A stretch of 64,000 nt of DNA from Nitrosomonas sp. (GCA_016703745.1 JADJBK010000004.1:1-64000); one strand, 5' to 3'. Shown: positions 43,743 to 53,290, counted from the stretch's first letter. Made by a program: numbers and translations. The notes: a model not told the origin generated them from the sequence alone.

Positions 43743-45537
43743 TGTATATGATTTCGATAACCCCTGGAGGAAGATCTATGAGTGGCCGATGGCATTCGGC
43801 TGGTTCACTGCTTCTGGGGTAACGCTTCTACTGGTTTATACGATACCTATCATACCGTTCCGGTTTGGCATTATTCTTGCCGGAGCTTGTGCCGTTTTTG
43901 GGATGGTTCGCGGCATCCAGGCATGGAGAAGATACAGTGATTTTAATCGTATGAAGCTTTCTGGCAAGCGGTTCATAAAACTGGAAAGTGTCCTGAAGAT
44001 AGCACGCAAGGCTGCCAGCAGGAACAATCTGTGGCTCGGCAATGGTTTCCAGTGGACAGACATCGAATCAGGCAGAATGCACGCCCTGATCAATCAGGGA
44101 ATCGCCAACCAGTTAGGCAAAGAAGTTTTGAGTAATGAAGGTGCTTACTGGTTGCATGGATTATCCAGAGAGGAAGATATGTTTACCGACCTTGGTAGCC
44201 TGGTTGGACATACTCTGATCGTTGGCACGACGCGGGTTGGGAAGACAAGAATGCTTGATTTGCTGATCGCACAAGCCATTGTCAGAAATGAGCCAGTCAT
44301 CATCATCGATCCAAAGGGTGATCACGGACTGGCCGAAAATGCACGACGAGTCTGTGAAGCACTCGGACAGTCTGATCGTTTTGTGTTTTTTCATCCAGCT
44401 TATCCAGAAAAATCGATCAGCATCGATCCACTGCGCAACTGGAACCGGAAAACAGAACTGGCCAGCCGAATTGCATCCTTGATTCCATCCGAAACCGGTG
44501 CCGATCCTTTCACTGCTTTCGGATGGAAAGTATTGAACGACATTGTGAATGGTCTGATTGCAACCGGTACACGGCCAAATCTGGTGCAGGTGAGAAAATA
44601 TATAGAAGGAGGCCCGGACGGTTTGTTGCTAAGGGCACTGCGTCAGCATTTCAAGGTATACGTTCCCGGTTGGGAATCCAAAGCTGGCGGTTTTATCAAG
44701 AAATATCGTGGTAATGAGGTCCTTGCCTATACTTCTTTCTACAAGGAAGTAGTCGCTCATGAAGCCCAATCGGTCGATCTCGATGGCCTGATTTCAACAT
44801 TCGAACATAATCGTGAGCATTTCCAGAAAATGATCGCCTCTCTTATTCCTATCCTGTCCATGCTGACGAGTGAACCACTAAAAGAACTGCTGTCTCCCGA
44901 TTTCGAGCCAGGGCATGAACGTGAAATGACGGATGCAGCAAGGGCGATAAAAGCAGATAAGGTGCTGTATATTGGATTGGATTCACTCGCTGATGGCATG
45001 GTAGGCAGCGCCATTGGTTCTCTGCTGTTGGCCGACCTGACTGCGGTTGCTGGTGATCGGTATAACTATGGCATCAAAACTATGAAACCCGTCAATCTGT
45101 TCATCGATGAGGCGGCAGAAGTCATTAATCAACCAACAATCCAGTTAATGAACAAAGGTGGAGGGGCGCTCTTCAGGGTGACAATCGCAACACAAACCTT
45201 CGCAGATTTTGCCTCCCGTCTTGGGGATGAGAACAAGGCAAGACAGGTTCTTGCCAATACCAACAATAAGATTGCCATGAGAATTCTGGATTCCGAAACA
45301 CAGAAATATATATCGGAAGGTATTCCAAAGATCAAGACACGCATCATGTCGGTTATGTACAACCACAGTATTGATTCGAGCATGAACGATAACGATGCAG
45401 GGTACAGGGAGGAAGCTGCCCAGGAAGAAGCGGATCTCATTCCACCAGCCATTCTGAGCGAATTACCGCCACTGCATTATTTTGCCCGTTTATCGGGCGG
45501 AAAGACGATCAAGGGGAGAATACCGATCCTGAAATGA
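43735..45537 (+). CDS. traD: TraD coupling protein (T4CP)
   Basis: A 600-aa hexameric ATPase linking the relaxosome to the channel. The start MTDVYDFDNPWRKIYEW at 43735 is preferred over 43699 since it overlaps the upstream stop. Two transmembrane helices lie in the first 60 residues. Walker A is LIVGTTRVGKTRMLDLLI (about 164-171) and Walker B is VNLFIDEAAEVI. The TQTFADFASRLGDENKARQV motif follows. This is the MobH-associated TraD type. Confidence 0.9.
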   Translation: MTDVYDFDNPWRKIYEWPMAFGWFTASGVTLLLVYTIPIIPFRFGIILAGACAVFGMVRGIQAWRRYSDFNRMKLSGKRFIKLESVLKIARKAASRNNLWLGNGFQWTDIESGRMHALINQGIANQLGKEVLSNEGAYWLHGLSREEDMFTDLGSLVGHTLIVGTTRVGKTRMLDLLIAQAIVRNEPVIIIDPKGDHGLAENARRVCEALGQSDRFVFFHPAYPEKSISIDPLRNWNRKTELASRIASLIPSETGADPFTAFGWKVLNDIVNGLIATGTRPNLVQVRKYIEGGPDGLLLRALRQHFKVYVPGWESKAGGFIKKYRGNEVLAYTSFYKEVVAHEAQSVDLDGLISTFEHNREHFQKMIASLIPILSMLTSEPLKELLSPDFEPGHEREMTDAARAIKADKVLYIGLDSLADGMVGSAIGSLLLADLTAVAGDRYNYGIKTMKPVNLFIDEAAEVINQPTIQLMNKGGGALFRVTIATQTFADFASRLGDENKARQVLANTNNKIAMRILDSETQKYISEGIPKIKTRIMSVMYNHSIDSSMNDNDAGYREEAAQEEADLIPPAILSELPPLHYFARLSGGKTIKGRIPILK

Positions 45538-45553
45538 ATGGGTGCTCAATTTA

Positions 45554-45893
45554 CTAACGCGAGATGCAGTTCGGTTCCCATATAGCGGAGCGCCATGGTG
45601 CCACGACATCGACAGGGAAAGCTTTTTCCGCAACCAGACTCAATAGCTGAACCAATGTCCACGCCGTCGAGCGAATCTGCATCCATAACTCCAGCACCGT
45701 GCGTTTCTGCTGCCACAAATTGTTCACGCCCCACCAGCGCTTCAGGTTGTGAAACAAGGGTTCGATGCCACAGCGGCGTGCATACAGATGCAGTATCTCC
45801 TCGGCACACAAATCCGTTCTAGACCAAGCAAATAGCCGCCTTTCGCGCATCAGCGTGTAGACGTAAAAACGATACGAAATTGTGCTCTTTAAT
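45554..45893 (-). pseudogene. Transposase C-terminal fragment
   Basis: The frame reads SYRFYVYTLMRERRLFAWSR, then LYARRCGIEPLFHNLKRWWG and LELWMQIRSTAWTLVQLLS. This is the end of a DDE transposase with a Y-R-x-x-IE-x-F-H-L-K-type catalytic block. The 5' part is absent, cut at the IS701-type element. Family uncertain (IS4-like). Confidence 0.5.
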
Positions 45894-45907
45894 TCTACTT
45901 TGTCAGA

Positions 45908-47290
45908 TTATTCCAGAGCCCTATTTTGCCTGACAGAAGACTGCTTTGCGCTGGATCTCCTCTGATGCCGCTTGTGAATAATTTCAGCCAATTCCTCGGC
46001 TGTGAGCTGTCTTCGAGGCAGCATATGAGCTAATGCTGTTACCAAGTCATTGACGGATAACATCGGCCATTGCTCTCTGCCCTGCATTTTTTGCTTGACC
46101 AGGAAGAGCGTTGCCAGCATGACCAAAGCCATGTGATGATGCCATGCATCCCATCGGCGTACTTGATAGTCGGCCATGCCGCATTCACTCTTTGCCTCAT
46201 GAAAACTGTGTTCGATAAAGAAACGCTGTGCCTGCACCTGCGCCAGCCTCTGCAATGGTGTTTCAAATGGCGCATTGGATAGGCAGTAGTGCGATATTTC
46301 GCGTGCGCCAATCTCCCGCCTGACCAACAAATGCCATCGGCGCGCTTGAGGCTCGGTGCCATCCCATACCCAAACGAGTGTATGAAGATATTGCGCTTCA
46401 AGCGCGCCTTTTTCACCCTCGCGCAGCTTGATGTGCCGCCATGCTGTATCCGGCTGCTCAGATGCCCATTGATCGACACGTATTGCTTCACTTTGTGCTT
46501 TCATGTGTGTTGGCCGCCTGCCACGGCCATTCCAATCTGGAATGTGCGGCGCTGGGTCTTCAAGATAGATCATCTGCTTGCAATGAACATCTGCAACAAA
46601 TGTGCAACCAAGATTATCAACGCCCCGTAAAAAGGCAGCATCCTTGCCGTAACCCGCATCGATGGCCACATAACCAAAGCGCACACCATGTTGCAGCGCT
46701 TTTTCAATCATCGATAACGCGATCTCGCATTTGCTTTGGTAGCGCTGGTGCGCTTCAGGTATCGCTGCCTTATTGCAACGATCCGAATCATTCGCCCAGT
46801 GTTCCGGTAAATACAGGTGCGCATCAATCAAACTTGCCATGCTGTCCCGGCACAGGTTGGCAAATACGCCAACCTGGCAATTGTCTACCTTCCCCAGACG
46901 GCCGTTCCATTGCCTCGCAACCCCTGCTGAGGCTTCACCCTTCTTCGCAAAACCACTCTCATCAATGATCAAAGTGGCTTTGTCGCCACCCAATAGCGCG
47001 TCCGCTTCACGCGCAATCTGTGCACCAAATCCATGCCAATCAATTGCACCAGATGTCAGCATGTGTTGCATAGCCTGGTGATCAACCTCGTTTACTTCGC
47101 CCATGCGCAGCATGGTCGCCCGATCGGATTGAAACAGTCCACGCAGATAACCATAAAACGTCGCTGTTGCATCGCGCGTCGAGGAGACGAAAAATGATGA
47201 AAATGAAGATAAATGCGCGCCAAGCGCTTCTGGGAGCCCCTGTAGGGCAGATTTGAGAGACTGTTTAGTATTTTCACGACATGATCGTGA
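45908..47290 (-). mobile_element. IS701-family insertion sequence with transposase
   Basis: The ORF from an ATG at 47113 encodes MLRMGEVNEVDHQAMQHMLT, LIIDESGFAKKGEASAGVAR and GRLGKVDNCQVGVFANLCRD, clear IS701-family transposase. The core continues through GYVAIDAGYGKDAAFLRGVD to FFIEHSFHEAKSECGMADYQ. The same frame stays open upstream to about 47290 with family-like sequence (RDATATFYGYLRGLFQSDRA) but no ATG. The start may therefore be a non-standard codon or be lost. It separates traD from the nuclease genes. Confidence 0.78.
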
Positions 47291-47322
47291 TTAACATATA
47301 TAAAACAATGACTTATTATACA

Positions 47323-48045
47323 TCAACTGGATGCCTCATTGGAATTATTTGAATCTGACAAAGTAGAATTAAGCAGAGAGATCAAATTATTGTTGATAAT
47401 CTCGACGGCCTCTTTCCTATTTGATGGAATAAACTGGCTATGAGCACTACACGTTTTATCCACCCAGGCTTGTGGGTAAGTTCTAATTCGATGATTCAGG
47501 GATGCAAGAATCTCTGCGACATAAGGAGTAGTTTTTTCAAAATTCCATTCGACTTTTTTCAGGGAATGCAGATTCCCCAACAAAGCCAATATGGGTGCCT
47601 GATTTACCTGCTCTGCCAATATTTTGGCCATCCACTCATCACGCCTAATATCTATATCCGTTCCGGCATCAATAGCAATCACTTTTAGGCAATCATTTCT
47701 TCTTGCCACTTCTGCCAGATCATTGATCATCGCACGAAAAGCAGGGTGATCGATTATGGAGGGGATTTCGACATCAGAAACCGTTGACTTGCCTTCTACG
47801 ATCCCATCAAGAATCATCTGTTGATTGCTGGCAATCTCAAGCGCAACAACCAGGCATTTATCCTGCTGCAAATATTTGGATATTACGGACTGGAAAAACT
47901 GGACTGATTCAGGTCGCTTATGGTATTCACCGATGATTGAAATGCCGCCAGGCTCCATGCCTTTTATGATCCACTTCTGAGCTTCGTTTGAATGAGCTGG
48001 ATCTGAAAAAAACAAACCAGCTATAAAGAAAAAAAAGTAAATCAT
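47323..48045 (-). CDS. TIKI/ChaN-like secreted protein
   Basis: About 240 aa. The start MIYFFFFIAGLFFSDPAHS at 48045 is chosen because it forms a signal peptide and an ATGA overlap with the nuclease gene. The core has ISIIGEYHKRPESVQFFQSV, VVALEIASNQQMILDGIVEG, VIAIDAGTDIDIRRDEWMAK and ILALLGNLHSLKK. That is the pattern of E, H and D motifs in the EreA/ChaN/TIKI fold. Possible hydrolase or metal-binding protein. Confidence 0.5.
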   Translation of the reverse strand: MIYFFFFIAGLFFSDPAHSNEAQKWIIKGMEPGGISIIGEYHKRPESVQFFQSVISKYLQQDKCLVVALEIASNQQMILDGIVEGKSTVSDVEIPSIIDHPAFRAMINDLAEVARRNDCLKVIAIDAGTDIDIRRDEWMAKILAEQVNQAPILALLGNLHSLKKVEWNFEKTTPYVAEILASLNHRIRTYPQAWVDKTCSAHSQFIPSNRKEAVEIINNNLISLLNSTLSDSNNSNEASS

Positions 48046-48542
48046 CTTTTTTTTGCCTGTCGCCATTCCCATGGTGGAATTCTCTGAGCTTCCGGTAGAC
48101 TCCATATCCCCGATCCATTCTTCCTGGCCTGTTTTTCCAGAGCATAGAGATTTTGATCCTTGGCATATTTTCGATATACCCAGGCAGCTCCAAGTCTAAC
48201 CATTTCTGCATTTACATCGATTTCACCTGCATAGACTCGTCCAACTGTACGCCCATAGCGATCTATATCCCGTACTTTGACGAGTATGGTTTTACCGTAG
48301 ACAATCCTGGATAATTCCTGTTTTGCACGCTTTCCATAAGGCTGGGCTGATTCGGGTGTATCGATCTCAGCGAGCCGTACTTTGATTTGCTTTTTTCGAT
48401 TGTCCAGGATTGTTAGCGTATCTCCATCTGACACACCCACCACTCGCCCAATGTGTTCCTGAGCTGCTGCGGGTAACGGTAAGAGCGCGACGCATAGTAA
48501 AACAAGAAATAAAACTTGCTTGAAATTTTTGAGATTCAACAA
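48042..48542 (-). CDS. Secreted thermonuclease (SNase-like)
   Basis: A 166-aa nuclease with signal peptide (VLFLVLLCVALLPLPAAA). The SNase fold shows GRVVGVSDGDTLTILDNRKK, VRLAEIDTPESAQPYGKRAK (catalytic Arg, Asp, Glu) and VRDIDRYGRTVGRVYAGEID. Related nucleases occur in SXT and IncC backbones, though their role in transfer is unclear. It overlaps the downstream TIKI-like gene by 4 bp. Confidence 0.85.
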   Translation of the reverse strand: MLNLKNFKQVLFLVLLCVALLPLPAAAQEHIGRVVGVSDGDTLTILDNRKKQIKVRLAEIDTPESAQPYGKRAKQELSRIVYGKTILVKVRDIDRYGRTVGRVYAGEIDVNAEMVRLGAAWVYRKYAKDQNLYALEKQARKNGSGIWSLPEAQRIPPWEWRQAKKR

Positions 48543-48611
48543 ATTCTCCTACTCATTTATATTTTATGAAGATAGAGACACTTTTTATTGGTATCGACTA
48601 TTTTGGATATA

Positions 48612-48647
48612 AGTTGACATCCTCCCCTCCCTAAAGGAAGGTGATTC
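48612..48647 (-). ncRNA. IS605 right end, predicted 3' scaffold of the TnpB guide RNA
   Basis: The tnpB 3' end and the adjacent hairpin (CACCTTCCTTTAGGGAGG) end at GGATGTCAA. In TnpB systems the omegaRNA covers this end and its guide is the flanking DNA, here TTATATCCAAAATAGTCG on the minus strand. The RNA itself is inferred from family knowledge. Confidence 0.45.
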
Positions 48648-49869
48648 CTGCTGCCTCAACCCCGGAATGGGATTGATGGCTTCGGTGAGTTCCTGTTGCT
48701 GACGACATTACTGCATCGTTCACTTGGCAGGCGAGCCGGGCATGTCCTGCCCTTAGAATATTGATGGCCGCATTGAGGTCTGCATTTTCTGCATACCCAC
48801 ATTCGACGCAATCAAACTTGGATTGTGTCTTGCGGTTCTTGGCAGATACATGGTCGCAGGCCGGACACGTCCGGCTGGTGTTGCGCGGATTGATGGCAAG
48901 TACATCACCGCCACGCCACGCTTGCTTGTATTCCAACTGGCGGCGAAACTCACCCCAGCCCTGATCGAGAATCGACTTATTGAGGCCGGACTTGGCTTTG
49001 ACACTTCGCCCTGGTGCACCAATGGTGCCTGCTGCCGACTTGCTCATGTTCGTGACTTTCAAATCTTCGATAACAATCATCGCGTGGTTTTTGCTGATGA
49101 CAGTAGAAGTCTTGTGGAGAAAGTCATTCCGAGTATGAGCTACCCGTTGATGTAATCGTGATATTTTCTGTTTCTGTTTTTTCCAGTTGCTGCTGAACTT
49201 GATTTTGCGGCTCAAACAACGCTGGTATTTTGCCAGTTTTACGGCGTTCTTGCGGAAAGCATTGACCGGCTCAAACATCATGCCATCGGAGAGTGTAGCG
49301 AACAGCGTAACGCCTGCATCGAGGCCAACAATAGACGTAGACGGATGCACTGGCTCTGCAACCTCGCGCTCGGTCTGAATGCTGGCGTACCACTTGCCAG
49401 CGACACAGGACACCGTGATGTTTTTGATTACACCCTCGATAGCGCGGCTCTTACGATAGTGAATCCAGCTCAGCTTGGGAAACTTGATGCGGTTATTGCC
49501 AGCATCGAGTTCGCATCCTTGAGGGAAGCAAAAACTACTGCTAACACCCTTCTTTTTGAAGGATGGAAAGTCGGCACGTTTTTCGAAGAAGTTTTTGTAA
49601 GCGCGCGCCAGGTCTTTGAGCACGACTTGATATAGCTGCGATGGCGTTTCCTTGAGCCACAAGGTATCAGTTTCTTTTTTCCAGACCGGAAGCCATTTGC
49701 ACATATCAAAATGATTGATGAACTTTTCGCCTGCTTCGTGATTGGCTATTTGCAGTGCAAGCGCCTTGTTCCAGACGAACCGACAGGAACCTGCGATACG
49801 ACGCATGGCGCGTTGTTGTTCGCCGTTTGGCTCAATACGAAATTTGTAGGCTTGCAAGCGTTTCATGCT
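48631..49869 (-). CDS. tnpB: TnpB RNA-guided nuclease
   Basis: The start MKRLQAYKFRIEPNGEQQRA at 49869 is the family N-terminus; an upstream in-frame Met at 50085 lies inside tnpA and is rejected. About 410 aa. RuvC residues are intact: Asp in IVGLDAGVTLFATL (about 183), Glu in MIVIEDLKVTNMS (about 267) and Asp in NADLNAAINI (about 363). The zinc ribbon is CPACDHV with CVECGY. It should be a functional TnpB. Confidence 0.88.
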   Translation of the reverse strand, partial: SMKRLQAYKFRIEPNGEQQRAMRRIAGSCRFVWNKALALQIANHEAGEKFINHFDMCKWLPVWKKETDTLWLKETPSQLYQVVLKDLARAYKNFFEKRADFPSFKKKGVSSSFCFPQGCELDAGNNRIKFPKLSWIHYRKSRAIEGVIKNITVSCVAGKWYASIQTEREVAEPVHPSTSIVGLDAGVTLFATLSDGMMFEPVNAFRKNAVKLAKYQRCLSRKIKFSSNWKKQKQKISRLHQRVAHTRNDFLHKTSTVISKNHAMIVIEDLKVTNMSKSAAGTIGAPGRSVKAKSGLNKSILDQGWGEFRRQLEYKQAWRGGDVLAINPRNTSRTCPACDHVSAKNRKTQSKFDCVECGYAENADLNAAINILRAGHARLACQVNDAVMSSATGTHRSHQSHSGVEAAGITFL

Positions 49870-49887
49870 TTGAATTATACTCGGTCT

Positions 49888-50304
49888 ATGGAGAAAAACA
49901 ACGAAATAAGACACGGCAGGCATTGCGTTTTCAAGATGCACATTCACTTGGTCTTTGTGACGAAATGCCGCCGTGGTGTGTTCACCAAGGAGGTAATTGC
50001 CGACCTGCGCGGCATCTTCGCTGGTGTCTGCACCGACCTTGAGTCGGAGCTGGTTGAATTCGACGGCGAGCATGACCATGTGCATCTCCTGGTGAACTAT
50101 CCCCCCAAGCTAGCGGTATCGGTACTGGTGAACAGCCTCAAAGGGGTGTCCAGCAGGATGATTCGCAAAAAGAACTATCCCTGTATCCGCAAAAAACTAT
50201 GGGGAGGTGCATTGTGGTCGCCATCGTATTTTGCAGGCTCTTGCGGCGGCGCACCGATTGCCATCATTCGCCAATATATAGAACAACAGCAAACACCTGA
50301 GTAA
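49888..50304 (+). CDS. tnpA: TnpA Y1 transposase (IS200/IS605)
   Basis: The start MEKNNEIRHGRHCVFKMHIH at 49888 gives 138 aa. The HUH motif is in DGEHDHVHLLVNYPP and the catalytic Tyr in IIRQYIEQQ. The conserved SLKGVSSRMIRKK and LWGGALWSPSYFAGSCGG blocks are present. It acts on single-stranded ends of the element. It diverges from tnpB. Confidence 0.88.
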   Translation: MEKNNEIRHGRHCVFKMHIHLVFVTKCRRGVFTKEVIADLRGIFAGVCTDLESELVEFDGEHDHVHLLVNYPPKLAVSVLVNSLKGVSSRMIRKKNYPCIRKKLWGGALWSPSYFAGSCGGAPIAIIRQYIEQQQTPE

Positions 50305-50389
50305 GCTAACAACATGGACACCTGCGGTGTCCGCGCATTCTATTAAACAATGCAGGGCTACTCAAAAACAAAAGCCAACCCAAACAGCA

Positions 50390-51585
50390 CTACGATGAAT
50401 CAACCGGCTCCAGATCTAAGCCGCTAATACCCAAATCAAACACAGCAGAAGAGGGAGCAGTTACCTGATGTGCACCATATTTAACATCAGATTTCGGTGC
50501 AGTAGTCACCTCCAGCACAGCGATAACCACAGGCTTGATCATTTCCGTCAGTACCTGCTTGCAGGCAGCTACTGTCTGCCGTGAAAGGTGTGCTACGCGG
50601 GCGATAGCAGCTTGCGTGAGTGCTTCGCCCTTCTGCTGGAGCTGGCGGCACGCGGCACGAATCTTGGATTCTGTTTTCTTTTGCCGCACTTCATGCGTGC
50701 GGATGGCGGCAAGACGCTGCCGCTCGGTTAGAGGCAAGTCCTTGTCGAGCTGCATCACGCCTCTATGGCAGCGGCTATCGCCTCTGTAGCGATCCCACGT
50801 CCAGCGGGCGACGGACTTCACTGTGGCCCGGAGTGAGGACAACGGCAGGTCTTCGGTGAAGCCGAGCTTGTGGAAGCTGTTACGGTTGTATGCGTAGGCT
50901 TCCAGCAAGCGCGTAAAAGTCGTAAATGATCCTTCCTTGCGTTCGCGGTTGATGATGGAATAGGCGTAGTACCGTAGGTGCTCGAACAGAATGCAGTGGC
51001 GGGAATGGCTGACACCATCAAGTTCCGGACCCTTGCCCCACGGTGAGGGCACGGCCAGCTCCACATAGTCGGCCAGCTCGCCCAGCTCATAGACGTGGTT
51101 GTGCAGCTCCCACGTCAGCCACCACGGATGTCCAGGGGTCTTGGCCACCGGTCCGCTGTGGAAGTTGGTGTCAGCGTCCAGACGCGCAGCGAATGACTCA
51201 TAGATCGCCTTCATGTAGGCGATGGGTTTGGGTCTGGCACTCTCAGTCGTGCAAACAGGGGGATGGCGTAGTACAAGTGGCTGTGGCCACTCTGGCGGTT
51301 GCGCACGATTAGATTGGGAGCTGGCAGACCCGCATCCTCCCAGATGAGCGCATTGGAATGATCAAGGTCGAAGATCAGCCAGCTCACCATGCCGGGCCGA
51401 TTGACCTGCATGTAGGGGTAGCGGATCGCGTATTCGCGAGGACGAATGCGCGTGGCGGTCTTGTCGTCAGAACACCGTGACAAATACGGGGCTTCGAGCA
51501 GCACACGGTTCAGGGCGGTGCCGACCTGAAAAAACCGCTGTGTTGGTGCTTCGTCGCGTGCTGCGATAGTAGATTGCCGAGCCAT
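50390..51585 (-). pseudogene. rep: Plasmid replication initiator (ColE2-type Rep), frameshifted
   Basis: Two ORFs make one protein. The first (51585-51211) reads FFQVGTALNRVLLEAPYLSR, WLIFDLDHSNALIWEDAGLP and SGHSHLYYAIPLFAR. The second (51214-50390) continues KPIAYMKAIYESFAARLDAD, PGHPWWLTWELHNHVYELGE and a PriCT-like helical part. A HTH (TQAAIARVAHLSRQTVAACK) is near the end. One base missing near 51233 (GCACG-ACTGAG) breaks it, leaving an ATGA overlap that could allow coupled translation of two halves. GGAGGG precedes the first ATG. Confidence 0.65.
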
Positions 51586-51621
51586 AACCCTCCGCCGCTT
51601 TCAAAAAACGATGGCAAAAAC

Positions 51622-51751
51622 TTGCCTAACGGGGGGTTGGGACGTATAATGAGAGCTGTTAAGGACTCATTTCTAGGGCTAACCTATCTTCTACGTCTCA
51701 AAGCCCCCGGAATGTTGCAAAAGCCCCGCGCCAACGGGGCTTTTGCTTTTT
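51622..51751 (+). ncRNA. Antisense RNA against the rep leader
   Basis: A strong plus-strand promoter, TTGCCT (51622-51627) and TATAAT (51645-51650) with 17-bp spacing, starts a transcript at about 51657. It ends at a perfect 12-bp terminator stem (GCAAAAGCCCCG / CGGGGCTTTTGC, 51717-51746) plus T5. The RNA of about 95 nt runs against the rep mRNA leader. This is the copy-control layout of ColE2-like and related plasmids. No ORF lies in it. Confidence 0.72.
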
Positions 51752-51827
51752 CAGTGCCTTGTAATCCTAGTTGCTACTCGATAGCCATCTCCGGTTCATC
51801 CCCATTGCACGGGGAACGATTAAATAT

Positions 51828-52160
51828 TTACTTTGACTGATTACCTCGGGTGCTTCGCCCAAATCCACGCCGAGCTGATGCCTGCTTGCCGCGAGAGACA
51901 AAGCCCCTCGCATCTAGCTTGAATTTACTGATACCACAGTCCAGCATTGCTGACACCAGACCGTCAATGCTGGTGAAATAACGAGGCCCATTGCCTCGCG
52001 CTGTACTGAGAAAAATCTCATCATCACCGATGAGCACAACTCCGACCAAGCCTTGGCCATCATCATCGAATCGAATCTCGGCACCAGTCACGACACCGGC
52101 ATCGACCAATTCACGCAATGTCATTGGACTAACCGCTGATTTAATCCCTTTCATGGCCAT
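51828..52160 (-). CDS. Small plasmid partition-associated protein
   Basis: A 110-aa basic protein with SPMTLRELVDAGVVTGAEIR, a beta-rich middle (GQGLVGVVLIGDDEIFLSTA) and a basic tail (RGKQASARRGFGRSTRGN). Such proteins accompany ParA operons on betaproteobacterial plasmids. It lies between rep and the partition pair on the same strand. Exact function unknown. Confidence 0.5.
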   Translation of the reverse strand: MAMKGIKSAVSPMTLRELVDAGVVTGAEIRFDDDGQGLVGVVLIGDDEIFLSTARGNGPRYFTSIDGLVSAMLDCGISKFKLDARGFVSRGKQASARRGFGRSTRGNQSK

Positions 52161-52242
52161 ATTTATACCATCTCCATGTCATATATGCAACTTATTCCAT
52201 TAATACGAGACAAAGTCCGCGTATCTGACAAACAAGGAATAA

Positions 52243-52276
52243 GATAGCTATCTAGCTATATAGCTAGATAGCTATC
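52243..52276. repeat. 34-bp perfect palindrome at the end of the ParA operon
   Basis: The half GATAGCTATCTAGCTAT is followed by its exact reverse complement, giving a 34-bp palindrome that embeds TAGCTATATAGCTA. It overlaps the stop codon of the RHH gene. It belongs to the same motif family as 17.6, 53.2, 57.2 and 60.7 kb. A centromere or operator site is likely. Confidence 0.7.
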
Positions 52277-52577
52277 ACTCAATTCCGAAATGCTGCTTAA
52301 GCAACCGCTCCACGATCTCTGTTTCCGTCACACGATGGCCCGGCATTGACTCCGAGTTCGCAGCATCCTTAAGGGCTTTGGCAATGTCCCATCGCATTCG
52401 AAACAGCTTCTGGACGGTCGGTACAGGAGGCATATCTGCAGTAGGTGCATCAGGCTTGGAAACATCCCGGTGGACATTGTCCGCGACATCTCCTGCCCCA
52501 CCCTCCAGAAAGGCAGTCGGGTCTTTCAGGGGGGTAGCAATACCCGCCAAGTCGGGCTTTCCGCGCATCTTCTTCAC
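52275..52577 (-). CDS. RHH-type partition partner (ParG/ParB-like)
   Basis: A 100-aa protein with a disordered N-terminal half (PTAFLEGGAGDVADNVHRDV) and a C-terminal ribbon-helix-helix. The strand is VPTVQKLFRMRW, the first helix DIAKALKDAA and the second TETEIVERLLKQHFG. ParG-type partners of ParA have this form and bind repeats near the operon. It overlaps parA by 4 bp. Confidence 0.65.
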   Translation of the reverse strand: MKKMRGKPDLAGIATPLKDPTAFLEGGAGDVADNVHRDVSKPDAPTADMPPVPTVQKLFRMRWDIAKALKDAANSESMPGHRVTETEIVERLLKQHFGIE

Positions 52578-53206
52578 GCCGTCGCCTCCCGGAAAAAGGC
52601 TTCTATCTCGGTAATGGCAACTTGATCCTTACCTATCTCCTGCACGATAGCGCCCTCACCGATAGCGCGACGGAAAGCCACGCGCTCGCAGACCTTGGTT
52701 GGCAGTACGACCAACTCCTGTTCCATCAGAAATTCCAGCATCTCGGCAGCATCCTTGGTGCGCGGATCGACACGGGTTAGCAGCACCCGCACATCGAGAT
52801 CAGGGTTGTAGTCACGGGCCAGATCGACCACGGTCAGCAAGTCGGTCATGGCTGCGGCATCAAGGTTGGACGCGCCAATCGGGATCACCGCACGCTGGGC
52901 TAGCAGCAGCGCGGAGCGCAGACCCACAGAGTCGCGACCACCGGCATCGACCACCACATGATCGAAGCCGCTAGCAAGCTGTCTGCCTTCAGCCAGGACT
53001 GCTTTACCCGCTAGGCAGGTTGTCGTTGGGCTAGGCGTGTAATTCTCATTTTCTCGCCGCCACGCGGCCCAGCTCGCGGCACTGGCTTGCGGGTCGCCAT
53101 CGATCAGCAAGGTCTTGCCCTGCCGAGCGAGCATCGTGGCGAGATGGACAGCGGTCGTCGTCTTGCCCACGCCGCCCTTGGTATTGACCACAGCAAAAAT
53201 TGTCAC
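52574..53206 (-). CDS. parA: ParA-family partition ATPase
   Basis: GTG at 53206 gives VTIFAVVNTKGGVGKTTTAV with the deviant Walker A at the very N-terminus, as in short type Ib ParA/ParF proteins; an ATG at 53254 would add 16 residues. LLIDGDPQASAASWAAWRRE and FDHVVVDAGGRDSVGLRSAL follow. About 210 aa. Palindromes lie both upstream (53232-53290) and downstream (52243), typical of autoregulated par operons. Confidence 0.85.
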   Translation of the reverse strand: MTIFAVVNTKGGVGKTTTAVHLATMLARQGKTLLIDGDPQASAASWAAWRRENENYTPSPTTTCLAGKAVLAEGRQLASGFDHVVVDAGGRDSVGLRSALLLAQRAVIPIGASNLDAAAMTDLLTVVDLARDYNPDLDVRVLLTRVDPRTKDAAEMLEFLMEQELVVLPTKVCERVAFRRAIGEGAIVQEIGKDQVAITEIEAFFREATA

Positions 53207-53231
53207 TTCGTTATTCTCCAGAGCTAAGTTA

Positions 53232-53290
53232 GATAGATAGCTATCACAAAACACATCGAGATTATATAGATAGATAGCTAGCTATCTATC
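53232..53290. repeat. Palindromes upstream of parA
   Basis: A perfect 22-bp palindrome whose half is GATAGATAGCT lies at 53269-53290. A GATAGATAGCTATC half-type copy lies at 53232-53245. They occupy the parA promoter region, so they probably form the operator or the centromere for the RHH partner. Confidence 0.7.

Larger units (their letters stand above)
48601..50330. mobile_element. IS200/IS605-type element with divergent tnpA and tnpB
   Basis: tnpB (minus) and tnpA (plus) start 18 bp apart and diverge, a known IS605 layout. The tnpB-side end (about 48612-48647) carries the hairpin AGGAATCACC, TTCCTTTAGG, GAGGGGAGGATGTCAA when read on the minus strand. The same end closes the second tnpB at 55.98 kb. 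The tnpA-side end is not precisely defined. Confidence 0.75.

Noticed and set aside
49870..50085. Longer TnpB start
   Set aside because: The added 72 residues lie in the divergent tnpA coding region and do not look like TnpB.
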